Shown piece after piece: positions 44,321 to 51,037 of a stretch of 64,000 bases of DNA. The translations under genes and the position numbers were made by a program. Under the pieces are notes generated by a model, which was not told the DNA's origin, ran no database searches, and worked only from the letters and a program-made list of their open reading frames with translations. The stretch is from Occallatibacter riparius (GTDB lineage: Bacteria; Acidobacteriota; Terriglobia; Terriglobales; Acidobacteriaceae): positions 3,038,001 through 3,102,000 of the forward strand of contig NZ_CP093313.1 of NCBI RefSeq assembly GCF_025264625.1. The letters are read 5' to 3'. Position 1 is the first letter of the stretch; every line of letters begins with the position of its first letter.

Positions 44321-44920
44321 CTAGCTGGCTGTCGGGAGGGCCAAGCCGCTCTTGGTGAAGGGGGAGGGGGTGGGGGGTGCCTTCTTCCAGGGAGCCAGAG
44401 GGGCTTCAGGGATGGTTTTGCCAGAGAGGATCTGCTCGAGCATGGCCTGCACGTGGGCTTTCTCCTTGTCGTTTGCCACCTGCGGTGGGGCCATCGCGCC
44501 TGCGGCGCCATTCTTGCCTGGGGGGAGGGGGGTGGGCACCTGCGCCACCTGCGGTGGGGCCACTGCGCCTTCCGCGCCTTTCGTCGCTAGGGGAGTAGGG
44601 GTGGGTGCCGGTTGGGGCTGCGGTGCTTTGGATTGCTGTTGAGCGGTGCGGCGGGAGCCGACGGCGATCTGGGTGGCGTAGAGGAGTTTTGCGGCCTCGG
44701 CGGTGGTGAAGATTTCGAGGACGAGGCCGTGGGTGACGCAGGCCAGGAATGCGTCGATGGTGGCCGGGGTGAGGAAGGGCATGGCTCGGCGGTAGGCGCG
44801 GTTGACACGGGCGAGGGATTCAGGACTGTGGTCGTTGCGGGCATCGTCTTCGGCGCAGGCTTTGTTGTAAGCGTCGAGGCAGCGTTGTACGGCGGATTCT
44901 GGTGTGATGGTCGTGGACAT
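44321..44920 (-). CDS. unknown acidobacterial protein with repeat-derived Pro/Ala tail
   Basis: 199 aa from ATG 44920; AAAGG about seven bases upstream decides this start. The N-terminal 90 residues are a compact helical domain (ESAVQRCLDAYNKA, VNRAYRRAMPFL, FLACVTHGLVLEIF, EAAKLLYATQIAVGSRR). The rest is a Pro/Ala/Lys-rich tail. Two tail blocks, AEGAVAPPQVA (116-126) and AAGAMAPPQVA (139-149), are encoded by two copies of dispersed repeat R1, so the tail grew by repeat insertion. No family or function recognised; the His and Cys of ACVTHG are notable. Surrounded by repeats, with a strong hairpin 138 bp upstream of its start. Confidence 0.75.
   Translation of the reverse strand: MSTTITPESAVQRCLDAYNKACAEDDARNDHSPESLARVNRAYRRAMPFLTPATIDAFLACVTHGLVLEIFTTAEAAKLLYATQIAVGSRRTAQQQSKAPQPQPAPTPTPLATKGAEGAVAPPQVAQVPTPLPPGKNGAAGAMAPPQVANDKEKAHVQAMLEQILSGKTIPEAPLAPWKKAPPTPSPFTKSGLALPTAS
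44476..44516 (+). repeat. R1 repeat, copy A (inside coding sequence)
   Basis: CCACCTGCGGTGGGGCC followed by a GC-rich half; CCACC/GGTGG hairpin. It encodes residues about 135-149 of the 199-aa protein on the - strand. Confidence 0.8.
44545..44585 (+). repeat. R1 repeat, copy B (inside coding sequence)
   Basis: The same first 17 bases as copy A, followed by ACTGCGCCTTCCGCGCC. It encodes residues about 112-126 of the 199-aa protein. Confidence 0.8.
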
Positions 44921-44991
44921 GGTTGTACCTTTCGTAAATGTGGTTGTGGTTTCACCCGGTCGCGGTGAGTTGTGCGGGCGCGGGGGCCCCT

Positions 44992-45026
44992 CCCCGGTCC
45001 CCAAAAGCTAGGGACCGGGGGCACCC
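44992..45026 (+). repeat. GGTCCC hairpin repeat (R2-related)
   Basis: CCCCGGTCCC (44992-45001) and GGGACCGGGG (45011-45020) with a 9-nt loop, then GCACCC. The same element is found inside rlmD at 57384-57418, and a relative lies at 45534-45573. Confidence 0.75.
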
Positions 45027-45057
45027 TGCGCCCGGATTGGGTTTTGGGCAAAGAAAA

Positions 45058-45082
45058 GCCCGCCGGTTTGGCGCCGGCGGGC
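45058..45082. terminator. bidirectional terminator-like hairpin
   Basis: GCCCGCCGG (45058-45066) and CCGGCGGGC (45074-45082), perfect 9-bp stem, 7-nt loop. T-rich sequence follows on both strands (GGTGTTTTT on +; TTTTCTTT on -). It lies 138 bp upstream of the 199-aa gene, so on the - strand it would stop any transcript coming from the AT-rich gap, or act as an attenuator. Confidence 0.7.
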
Positions 45083-45092
45083 GGTGTTTTTC

Positions 45093-45205
45093 CTGATTAA
45101 TTTAAGTGTGGCATATTTCGAAGGTAAATCGGCAATTATTTTCGATTTGTATGTAGCTGATAATTTGGCTACTTACAGACTATTTTTCGAAATACCCCTT
45201 GACAA
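45093..45205. other. AT-rich island with long inverted repeat
   Basis: AT-rich stretch in a high-GC region. TATTTCGAA (45114-45122) and TTCGAAATA (45186-45194) are perfect inverted repeats 63 bp apart; GTAGC and GCTAC arms lie between them. No gene is encoded. It ends next to the R1 tandem copies. Confidence 0.6.
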
Positions 45206-45215
45206 GATTTCCACA

Positions 45216-45349
45216 CCACCTGCGGTGGGGCCAACCGCGGCTTCGCCGGCATGCTCGGCAGGGCACCTGCGGTGCGGCTGACCGCGGCTTCGCCGCCATT
45301 CTCTGGCCACCTGCGGTGGGACCACTGCGGCTTCGGCGCCATTCTCGGC
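45216..45349 (+). repeat. R1 repeats, copies C-E in tandem
   Basis: Three near-tandem units starting at 45216, 45263 and 45307 (spacing 44-47 bp). Each has CACCTGCGGTG followed by GCGGCTTCG(C/G)CG and ATTCTC/ATGCTC. The two parts form CCACC/GGTGG and CGGC/GCCG hairpins. Confidence 0.85.
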
Positions 45350-45405
45350 TGGGATTGAGTTGGTGGCTTCCAGTCAAGGGGTCGTGCGGGAGCGGAACGG
45401 GTGGA

Positions 45406-45510
45406 AAAGCGGGTTCTTCACTCCGTTCAGAATGACAAGTTCGTTGGTGGGAACGCCCAGCCCGAGCAGCAGATTCCCTTCGGGATGGACCAGAAAGAAG
45501 AGCAAAAGCA
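45406..45510 (+). repeat. R3 then R4 repeats
   Basis: R3 at 45406-45437 (AAAGCGGGTTCTTCACTCCG, then TTCAGAATGACA) and R4 at 45463-45510 (GAGCAGCAGATTCCCTTCGG, then GATGGACCAGAAAG). Related copies lie at 46562-46678, 49674-49714 and 53834-54053. Confidence 0.8.
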
Positions 45511-45533
45511 AAGACTCAGGCTGGGTGGGGTTC

Positions 45534-45573
45534 GCGGTTTCCCAGGTCCCAAAACCGGGGACCTGGGGCACCC
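45534..45573 (+). repeat. R2-related hairpin repeat
   Basis: GCGGTTTCCCAGGTCCC ... GGGACCTGGGGCACCC; the outer GGTTTCCCA and TGGGGCAC flanks equal those of R2 while the core is the GGTCCC type, joining the two families. Confidence 0.75.
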
Positions 45574-45614
45574 ATTTTGTGTGGGGGAACGAGCGGGTGG
45601 CTGGGTTGGGATCT

Positions 45615-45660
45615 GTGGTTTCCCACCCTGTCGCTAGAAGGAAGCGACAGGATGGGGCAC
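45615..45660 (+). repeat. R2 hairpin repeat, copy 1
   Basis: GTGGTTTCCCACCCTGTCGC then GCGACAGGATGGGGCAC; 13-bp stem with one mismatch. Other copies at 46486-46531 and 49599-49644. Confidence 0.85.
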
Positions 45661-45814
45661 GGTGAGTTCGTTCGTGAACCGGCAAGGCACATGCGGGTCC
45701 TTCGACTGCCCCTTCCGCTTCGTTGCACCAGGTCGCGGCTCGATATCCAGATGACCAAGCAAAGGCGAGGCGGCTGGTAGACTGGCGTTGCAGGGAGGCG
45801 TTCCCGTTAAGCGC

Positions 45815-46480
45815 ATGGTTGAGCTTGTTCCATCGATACTTTCCGCTGATTTTGCGCGACTGGCCGAGGAGATTGCGGCGGCGGAGCGCGGAGGCGGGAC
45901 CGTGATCCACGTGGACGTGATGGACGGGCATTTTGTGCCCAACATCACGATTGGGCCGCCCGTGGTTGCCAGCCTGCGGAAGGCTACGAAGCTGCCGCTG
46001 GATTGCCACCTGATGATCGAGAATCCCGATGAGTTTATTCCGGCGTTTGCTGATGCGGGCGCGAACTGGGTGAGTGTGCACTATGAGGCTTGCCGCCACT
46101 TGCACCGGACGCTGGAACTGATTGCGAGCCACGGGATGAAGCCGGGGGTGGTGCTGAATCCGGCGACGCGGGTGGAAGTGATCCGCGACATTCTGCCGAT
46201 GGTGCACCACGTGCTGATCATGAGCGTGAATCCAGGGTTTGGCGGGCAGAAGTTTATCGAGTTCTCGCTGGACAAGATTCGCGAGCTGGCGCGGCTGCGG
46301 GCGGAGCTTGGCTTGAGATTCAGGATCGAAGTGGACGGCGGGGTGGCTCACGACACGGTGGAGCGGGTCGTCCAAGCAGGAGCGGAACTGCTGGTGGCCG
46401 GGAATGCGGTGTTCGGCGCGGGGGATGCGGAGAGGCATGCCCGGGACTTGCTCGATGCTGCTAAGCGCGCCGCTGGTTGA
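45815..46480 (+). CDS. rpe: ribulose-phosphate 3-epimerase
   Basis: 221 aa from ATG 45815; a TTG at 45788 would add nine residues, but homologues begin at (M)xELxPSILSADF. TIM-barrel motifs: PSILSADF, HVDVMDGHFVPNITIGPP in two parts, LDCHLMIENP, VLIMSVNPGFGGQKF and IEVDGGV. Metal-ligand His and catalytic Asp residues are present (HVDVMDGHF). It interconverts ribulose-5-P and xylulose-5-P in the pentose phosphate pathway. An R2 hairpin follows the stop by 6 bp. Confidence 0.96.
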   Translation: MVELVPSILSADFARLAEEIAAAERGGGTVIHVDVMDGHFVPNITIGPPVVASLRKATKLPLDCHLMIENPDEFIPAFADAGANWVSVHYEACRHLHRTLELIASHGMKPGVVLNPATRVEVIRDILPMVHHVLIMSVNPGFGGQKFIEFSLDKIRELARLRAELGLRFRIEVDGGVAHDTVERVVQAGAELLVAGNAVFGAGDAERHARDLLDAAKRAAG

Positions 46481-46485
46481 GGTTT

Positions 46486-46531
46486 GTGGTTTCCCACCCT
46501 GTCGCCAGAAAGAAGCGACAGGATGGGGCAC
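46486..46531 (+). repeat. R2 hairpin repeat, copy 2, directly after rpe
   Basis: GTGGTTTCCCACCCTGTCGC ... GCGACAGGATGGGGCAC, 45 of 46 bases or so like copy 1. It may serve as the rpe 3'-end hairpin. Confidence 0.85.
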
Positions 46532-46561
46532 GGCGGATTCGAGGCGGAACCGGCGGTGTTG

Positions 46562-46678
46562 AAAGCGGGTTCTTCCCCTTCGCTGCACTCAGGGTCAGAA
46601 TGACAAGGTTGTGGGAGTGTCCAGGAAAGACAAAGGCAAGAACAACCGCAGATCCTTCGCTCCGCTCAGGATGACAGG
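46562..46678 (+). repeat. two R3 repeats
   Basis: 46562-46605 (AAGCGGGTTCTTCCCCTTCG ... TCAGAATGACA) and 46645-46678 (ACCGCAGATCCTTCGCTCCG ... CAGGATGACAGG), about 40 bp apart. Confidence 0.75.
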
Positions 46679-46828
46679 CCTGGTGGGGATGCTCGGGATC
46701 AAGGGCATTTCAGGGTGGGTGTGAGCGGATAAGATAGGGAAGATCCCCAGAGCAAGACTTGCGGTGCGAGACGGGCGAGAACAATCGGGTAGAGGCGGGG
46801 CAAGGCTGATCCGCCGCGAAGAGGAATT

Positions 46829-48370
46829 ATGAATCGGTATTCGAACAGGATGGTCGCCGGGGCGCTGGCTGCGCTGTTGCTGACGAGCGCGTCGGCGTAT
46901 TCGCGGGAGAAGCAGCCCAAGAAGAAGAAGAACCAGGACCTGAGCGCCAATCCGCTGGCCAATGTGAATTCGAAGCAGCCGGACAAGGAACTGTTCGACA
47001 AGGCCATGTTGGCGTTGAAGAAGGGCAAGTTCGACGTGGCGCGGCTGGATCTGCAGACCATGCTGAACACCTATCCCGACTCGGAATACAAGATGCGCGC
47101 CAAGCTGGCGGTGGGCGACAGCTGGTTCAAGGAGGGCGGTACGGCTGCCCTGACGCAGGCCGAGGCCGAGTACAAGGACTTCATCACGTTCTTCCCAGAT
47201 GCGCCGGAAGCTGCCGAAGCGCAGATGAAGGTGGGCGACATCTACTACCAGCAGATGGAGAAGCCGGACCGCGATTTCAATAACGCGGTGAACGCGGAGC
47301 GTGAGTACCGGAACATGATCAACATGTTCCCGGATTCGACGCTGATTCCACGGGCGAAGCAGAAGCTGAGGGATGTGCAGGAAGTTCTGGCGGAGCGGGA
47401 ATCGCAGATCGGGCTGTACTACCTGAGCAAGGAGAACTACCCGGCTTCGATTGCGCGTTTGCAAACGGTGGCCGATACCTATCCGCTGTACTCGAAGGGC
47501 GACCAGACGCTGCTGAGCATTGGCGATGCGTATGCGGGCGAGGCGAGGCTGTGGGCCATGTCGAAGGCGTCGGGCGCGGTGAAGGAGCGCATGCGGGCGC
47601 TTTACCTGGACAAGGCGGCTCAGGCTTACGGCAAGGTGGTGACGCGGTATCCGATGGCTCCCCATGTGGAGGATGCGCGCGACCGGCTGGTGGCAATGAA
47701 TCGTCCGGTGCCTGAGGCGACGGCGGCACAGGTGGCCGAGAACAAGGCTGAGCAGGACAGCGAACAGCCGATCCGGTTTACGGACACGATTCTGGGGCTG
47801 ATCAAGCGCGGCCCGACGGTGGTGCAGGCGGTGCACGTGGGTGATCCGAGTCTGCAGGATGCGAAGCGCACGCTGGCGCCGGATATCACGAAGGAAAACG
47901 TCGCGTACTTCAAAGAGGCGACCGGTCAGCCGGTGGAGAATCCGAACGGTGCGAAGCCGACGGGGGCGAATGAGCCTCCGCGGAGCGACCGGCCGAGCGA
48001 AGCACCGGTGCAGACGGGCGGAGAAGGCGGTACGGGCGTGGGCGTGCAGATTGTGGGTGCACCGGGCGCGGGTGCTGTGCCGGCGACGTCGGGGAATACC
48101 AATCCGGCGACAGTGGGTTCGGGTGTCGGCAACAGTGCGGATCCGAACGCGCTGGTGAAGCCGATTGTGCCGGAGACGCGGGCAATGCCACAGGCGGAGA
48201 AGCCGGCGGCGGCACCGGACCAGATCAACGACATCAAGCCTGGGCAGAACCAGCAGACGGCCGACGCGGCGGCGAACAGCAAGCAGAAGAAGCCGAAGGC
48301 GGACCTGAGCGAAGAGTCGTCGAGCAAGAAGAAGAAGAAGAAGGGGCTGGGTAAGTTGAACCCGTTCTAA
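46829..48370 (+). CDS. BamD-like outer-membrane assembly protein with long C-terminal extension
   Basis: 513 aa; GAGGAA lies four bases before the ATG. A signal peptide (about residues 8-24) ends without a lipobox Cys (LLLTSASAYSREK), unlike classical lipoprotein BamD. Residues about 50-310 contain TPR-like helical repeats of BamD type (KELFDKAMLALKKGKFDVAR, NTYPDSEYKMRAKLAVGDSW, FPDSTLIPRAKQKLRDVQEV). A Gly/Pro/Asn-rich region (about 370-480) and a poly-Lys end (SSSKKKKKKGLGKLNPF) follow. BamD helps BamA insert beta-barrel proteins. The missing anchor suggests a soluble periplasmic form or attachment through partners. Confidence 0.82.
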   Translation: MNRYSNRMVAGALAALLLTSASAYSREKQPKKKKNQDLSANPLANVNSKQPDKELFDKAMLALKKGKFDVARLDLQTMLNTYPDSEYKMRAKLAVGDSWFKEGGTAALTQAEAEYKDFITFFPDAPEAAEAQMKVGDIYYQQMEKPDRDFNNAVNAEREYRNMINMFPDSTLIPRAKQKLRDVQEVLAERESQIGLYYLSKENYPASIARLQTVADTYPLYSKGDQTLLSIGDAYAGEARLWAMSKASGAVKERMRALYLDKAAQAYGKVVTRYPMAPHVEDARDRLVAMNRPVPEATAAQVAENKAEQDSEQPIRFTDTILGLIKRGPTVVQAVHVGDPSLQDAKRTLAPDITKENVAYFKEATGQPVENPNGAKPTGANEPPRSDRPSEAPVQTGGEGGTGVGVQIVGAPGAGAVPATSGNTNPATVGSGVGNSADPNALVKPIVPETRAMPQAEKPAAAPDQINDIKPGQNQQTADAAANSKQKKPKADLSEESSSKKKKKKGLGKLNPF

Positions 48371-48500
48371 AAAGGCAGGGAACAGGCAACAGGGAACAGA
48401 AAAGCAGGGATTAGGAACGGAGTAAAACGGCGGGGACCCTTCGACTGCACTCAGGGGCAGGCTCCGGAACGAGGGACGGAAGGGGCAAAGAGGCCGCATC
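48371..48500. repeat. low-complexity and R3-like repeats after the BamD-like gene
   Basis: A GGGAACAGGCAACAGGGAACA string (48377-48398) and a CTTCGACTGCACTCAGG element (about 48439-48455), the latter also seen in part at about 45693. They lie just beyond the stop codon. A short GGCCGCATCC / TGCGGCC hairpin follows at about 48491-48520. Confidence 0.55.
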
Positions 48501-48559
48501 CAGGTTTGGGTGCGGCCTTTGTGTTTGTGGTGGGTGAGCGTGGTGGTTGCGCTGTGGTG

Positions 48560-48736
48560 TTAGACGGTGGTGTGGTTGTCGGCCCAGGCTTCGCGCAGGG
48601 CATCGGCGGCCTTCTGGACGGGGATTTGGTTGCCGGAGTTGGCGCTGAGGGCCTTGGCGCGATTGAGCCAGGTCATGATGGCGGCGACGCCAGCGATGCT
48701 GGCGATCAGGTATAGAGACAAGCGGGCGGGTCCCAT
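48560..48736 (-). CDS. 58-aa membrane protein
   Basis: Reads ATG at 48736 to TAA at 48560, 58 aa, with GGAGGA nine bases before the ATG, among the best ribosome sites in the window. The protein has one N-terminal membrane helix (about residues 5-23, LSLYLIASIAGVAAIMTWL) and a short C-terminal helix with QKAADALREAWADN. Third codon positions are strongly C/G, as in neighbouring genes. Function unknown. It is divergent from the DUF3761-like gene (155 bp apart) and not overlapped by any real gene. Confidence 0.7.
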   Translation of the reverse strand: MGPARLSLYLIASIAGVAAIMTWLNRAKALSANSGNQIPVQKAADALREAWADNHTTV

Positions 48737-48891
48737 TCCGTTCGATCCTCCGGTGGGGTAGATGCGGCGGGGTGCGGAGGGAGATGCCGCGGGACGTGCG
48801 CAGCGCTGGAGCGGTGTCAGGTCCGGTTTGCGGGGCCCACGTTTGAGCGCGGTTCTGCATCCTATCGGTCCGAGAGATGGGAGGCAGGACT

Positions 48892-49542
48892 ATGAGTGGA
48901 CAGTTTTTGCGGATCGGATTGGGTGTGATGCTGGCGGCGGCTACGGCTTGCTACGGGCAGGGAGCGCAGGCTGGGGCGAGCGGGCAGGCGGCGGGTACGT
49001 CAGCCAAGCCGGGTGATGCGACGGGGCAGTGCAAGGACGGGACGTATACGACCAATCCCAACAAGAAGAAGGCTTGTGCGCAGCACCAGGGTGTGAAGGA
49101 CTGGTACCAGACGGTGGGCGGCGCGACCGATCCGGATATCAAGGGCGCGGGGACGGGTTCGCAGTCGAAGACGGCGAAGCAGACGTCGAAGTCGGATGAG
49201 ACGGTGAATCCGCGGGACAATTCGACGATGTCGAACCAGCGGAAGGATGCGATCAACAAGAAGTCGCCGAACGCGGTGGTGGCTACTCCCGATGACAACG
49301 GGAAGACGGTTGTGGGTGCCGGGGCGAATGGGTCGGGCGCCGTGGCGGGGTCTGGTTCGGGACGGAAGGCTGCGCCGGGCGGCGGCCCGGGGATGGTGTG
49401 GGTGAATACGGACAGCAGTGTTTACCACTGTTACGGGTCGAAAAATTATGGCAAGACGAAGAACGGGAAGTATGAGTCGGAGCAGGATGCCGTGAACTCG
49501 GGCGCGAAGCCGGCGATGGGGAAGGGGTGCTCGGTTAAGTAA
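48892..49542 (+). CDS. secreted DUF3761-like protein
   Basis: 216 aa from ATG 48892; GGGAGG eight bases upstream makes this a better start than ATG 48877. Signal peptide (LRIGLGVMLAAATACYGQ). An N-terminal Cys block (GQCKDGTYTTNPNKKKACAQ, then HQGVKDWY) resembles DUF3761. A Gly/Ser/Asn-rich linker leads to a C-terminal module with VWVNTDSSVYHCYGSKNYG and a final Cys (KGCSVK). Such modules occur in many small exported acidobacterial proteins of unknown role. An R1 repeat begins 1 bp after the stop codon. Confidence 0.8.
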   Translation: MSGQFLRIGLGVMLAAATACYGQGAQAGASGQAAGTSAKPGDATGQCKDGTYTTNPNKKKACAQHQGVKDWYQTVGGATDPDIKGAGTGSQSKTAKQTSKSDETVNPRDNSTMSNQRKDAINKKSPNAVVATPDDNGKTVVGAGANGSGAVAGSGSGRKAAPGGGPGMVWVNTDSSVYHCYGSKNYGKTKNGKYESEQDAVNSGAKPAMGKGCSVK

Positions 49543-49543
49543 G

Positions 49544-49644
49544 CCACCTGCGGTGGGGCCACTGCGGCTTCGCCGCCATTCTCGGCCGGTTGAGGGTCGT
49601 GGTTTCCCACCCTGTCGCCAGAAAAAAGGCGACAGGGTGGGGCG
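49544..49644 (+). repeat. R1 copy F followed by R2 copy 3
   Basis: R1 at 49544-49586 (CCACCTGCGGTGGGGCC ... CTTCGCCGCCATTCTCGGC) starts one base after the stop of the secreted-protein gene. R2 at 49599-49644 has a perfect 14-bp stem, CCCACCCTGTCGCC (49606-49619) / GGCGACAGGGTGGG (49628-49641), loop AGAAAAAA. Confidence 0.88.
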
Positions 49645-49673
49645 CGGTGCGGTTTGGGTAAATCAGGAAAGGC

Positions 49674-49714
49674 AAAAGCGGGTTCTTCGCTCCGCTCAGA
49701 ATGACAGAGTTTTG
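49674..49714 (+). repeat. R3 repeat
   Basis: AAAAGCGGGTTCTTCGCTCC then GCTCAGAATGACAGAG; nearly identical to 53951-53987. Confidence 0.8.
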
Positions 49715-49792
49715 GCTGAGCGCAAGGTGGTGGCGATGATCTGACCTGCTAAGGTTGTGGGTTGTCTTCTGAGGACGTGGGGGGAGGCGGCT

Positions 49793-50968
49793 TTGCAACC
49801 TGTTTCGAGACGGAGATTTCTGGGATCGGCTGCGCGGATTGGTTTGGGGGCGGTGGGGGCTGCCGCGGCGGGGCCGTTTGTTCTGCGGGGACGCTATCGC
49901 GTGTTTGCGGCGCCTGCGCCGGAGTATCCGGAGCGCGTGGTGCGGCTGATGCGGGAGTCGACGGTGGTCGACATGCTGAACCAATTTTTGTACAGGCTGG
50001 ACCAGAAGGACCTGGAAGAGCGCTGGCTGACCGAGGCGGGTGCGTTCAAGCAGACGGATTTCGAGCGGTTCAAGGGATCGGGCGTAAATGCCATTAGCTT
50101 CGGGGATGGGGCGGATAGCTTTGCGGACGCGCAGACGCTGTTCTCGAAGTGGAACAACTTTATTGCGATGTATCCGCAATGGCTGATGCGGATTGACTCA
50201 GCCGCGGATATCGCCAGGGCGAGGGAGCAGGGGAAGTTCGGGATTCTGTATGGGCTGCAGAGCAGCGCGCAGTTCGAGACGCTGGACGATGTGAACAAGT
50301 GCCATGGGCTGGGGCTGCGGGTTTCGCAACTGAGCTATAACTTCCGGTCGCTGGTGGCGGATGGGGCGTTTGAGCCGGTGGATGCGGGCGTGAGCGAGTT
50401 CGGCGGCAAGGTGATTGAGCGCATGAACACGGTGCGGATGGCGGTGGACCTGGGGCATGCGAGCGACAAGACGAAGCTGGACGCGCTGGAGATTTCGAAG
50501 GCGCCGGTGATTTTGTCGCATGGGAATTGCCGGGCTCTGATTCCGGAGGGGCGGCGAGCGACGACGGATGAGGCGATCAAGAAGCTGGCGGCCAAGGGCG
50601 GCGTGATGGGGATTACCGATATTGCGTTCATGGTGAAGGGCACGGAGCCGGTGCGGATTGACGACGTGGTGGACCACTTCGACCATGTGCGGGACTTGGT
50701 GGGTATCGAGCATGTGGGGGTGGGGTCGGATGCCGGCATTGAGAGCAACGACCTAGGCGATCCGGCGAAGCTGAAGGGGATGCTGACCAAGGCGGATAAG
50801 CGCTATCGCGTGCATGGGACGCACGAGATTGTGCAGGGCCTTGAGGGTCCGAACCGCATGTGGGAGCTGTGCGCGGCGCTGGTGCGGCGGGGGTATACCG
50901 ATGAGCAGATCGGGCTGGTGCTGGGCGGCAACTGGGTTCGGGTGCTGAAGGAGATATGGGGGAACTGA
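49793..50968 (+). CDS. membrane dipeptidase (M19)-like protein with Tat signal
   Basis: 391 aa from TTG 49793, chosen because GGGGAGG lies about six bases upstream and the twin-arginine signal then starts near the N-terminus (SRRRFLGSAARIGLGAVG). The mature part resembles peptidase M19 (renal dipeptidase, amidohydrolase fold): VDLGHASDKT, ILSHGNCRAL and GIEHVGVGSDAGIESND match the His-ligand and Asp regions. The usual first ligand pair HxD (DGHND) is replaced by DMLNQ (60-64) and the bridging Glu region by YGLQSS, so the two-zinc site looks incomplete. Exported, folded. It ends 69 bp before valS. Confidence 0.8.
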   Translation: MQPVSRRRFLGSAARIGLGAVGAAAAGPFVLRGRYRVFAAPAPEYPERVVRLMRESTVVDMLNQFLYRLDQKDLEERWLTEAGAFKQTDFERFKGSGVNAISFGDGADSFADAQTLFSKWNNFIAMYPQWLMRIDSAADIARAREQGKFGILYGLQSSAQFETLDDVNKCHGLGLRVSQLSYNFRSLVADGAFEPVDAGVSEFGGKVIERMNTVRMAVDLGHASDKTKLDALEISKAPVILSHGNCRALIPEGRRATTDEAIKKLAAKGGVMGITDIAFMVKGTEPVRIDDVVDHFDHVRDLVGIEHVGVGSDAGIESNDLGDPAKLKGMLTKADKRYRVHGTHEIVQGLEGPNRMWELCAALVRRGYTDEQIGLVLGGNWVRVLKEIWGN

Positions 50969-51037
50969 TAAAGTTAGAGGTTGTCCCCTTGCACGAGGAA
51001 CAGCGCGCAGAGACACGGGGGCACGCGATCGAGCCCC

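Larger units (their letters stand above)
44921..45814. other. repeat-filled intergenic interval, no gene
   Basis: Nearly 0.9 kb without a supportable gene. From left to right: the 199-aa gene's upstream region, the GGTCCC hairpin, the bidirectional terminator-like hairpin, the AT-rich island, three R1 copies, R3, R4, and two R2-type hairpins, ending at rpe. A long - strand open frame from 45374 runs antisense to rpe and is built mostly of repeats. Confidence 0.75.
46481..46828. other. repeat-rich interval, no gene
   Basis: Between rpe and the BamD-like gene: an R2 copy, two R3 copies, then about 150 bp without recognised elements that must hold the promoter of the next gene. No open frame is supported. 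Confidence 0.65.

Noticed and set aside
45216..45349. CRISPR array from the regularly spaced R1 copies
   Set aside because: The whole 43-bp unit is repeated, including the part between hairpins. There are no unique spacers and single copies occur elsewhere.
45374..46588. 404-residue - strand frame
   Set aside because: Antisense to rpe and composed largely of R2/R3/R4 repeats.
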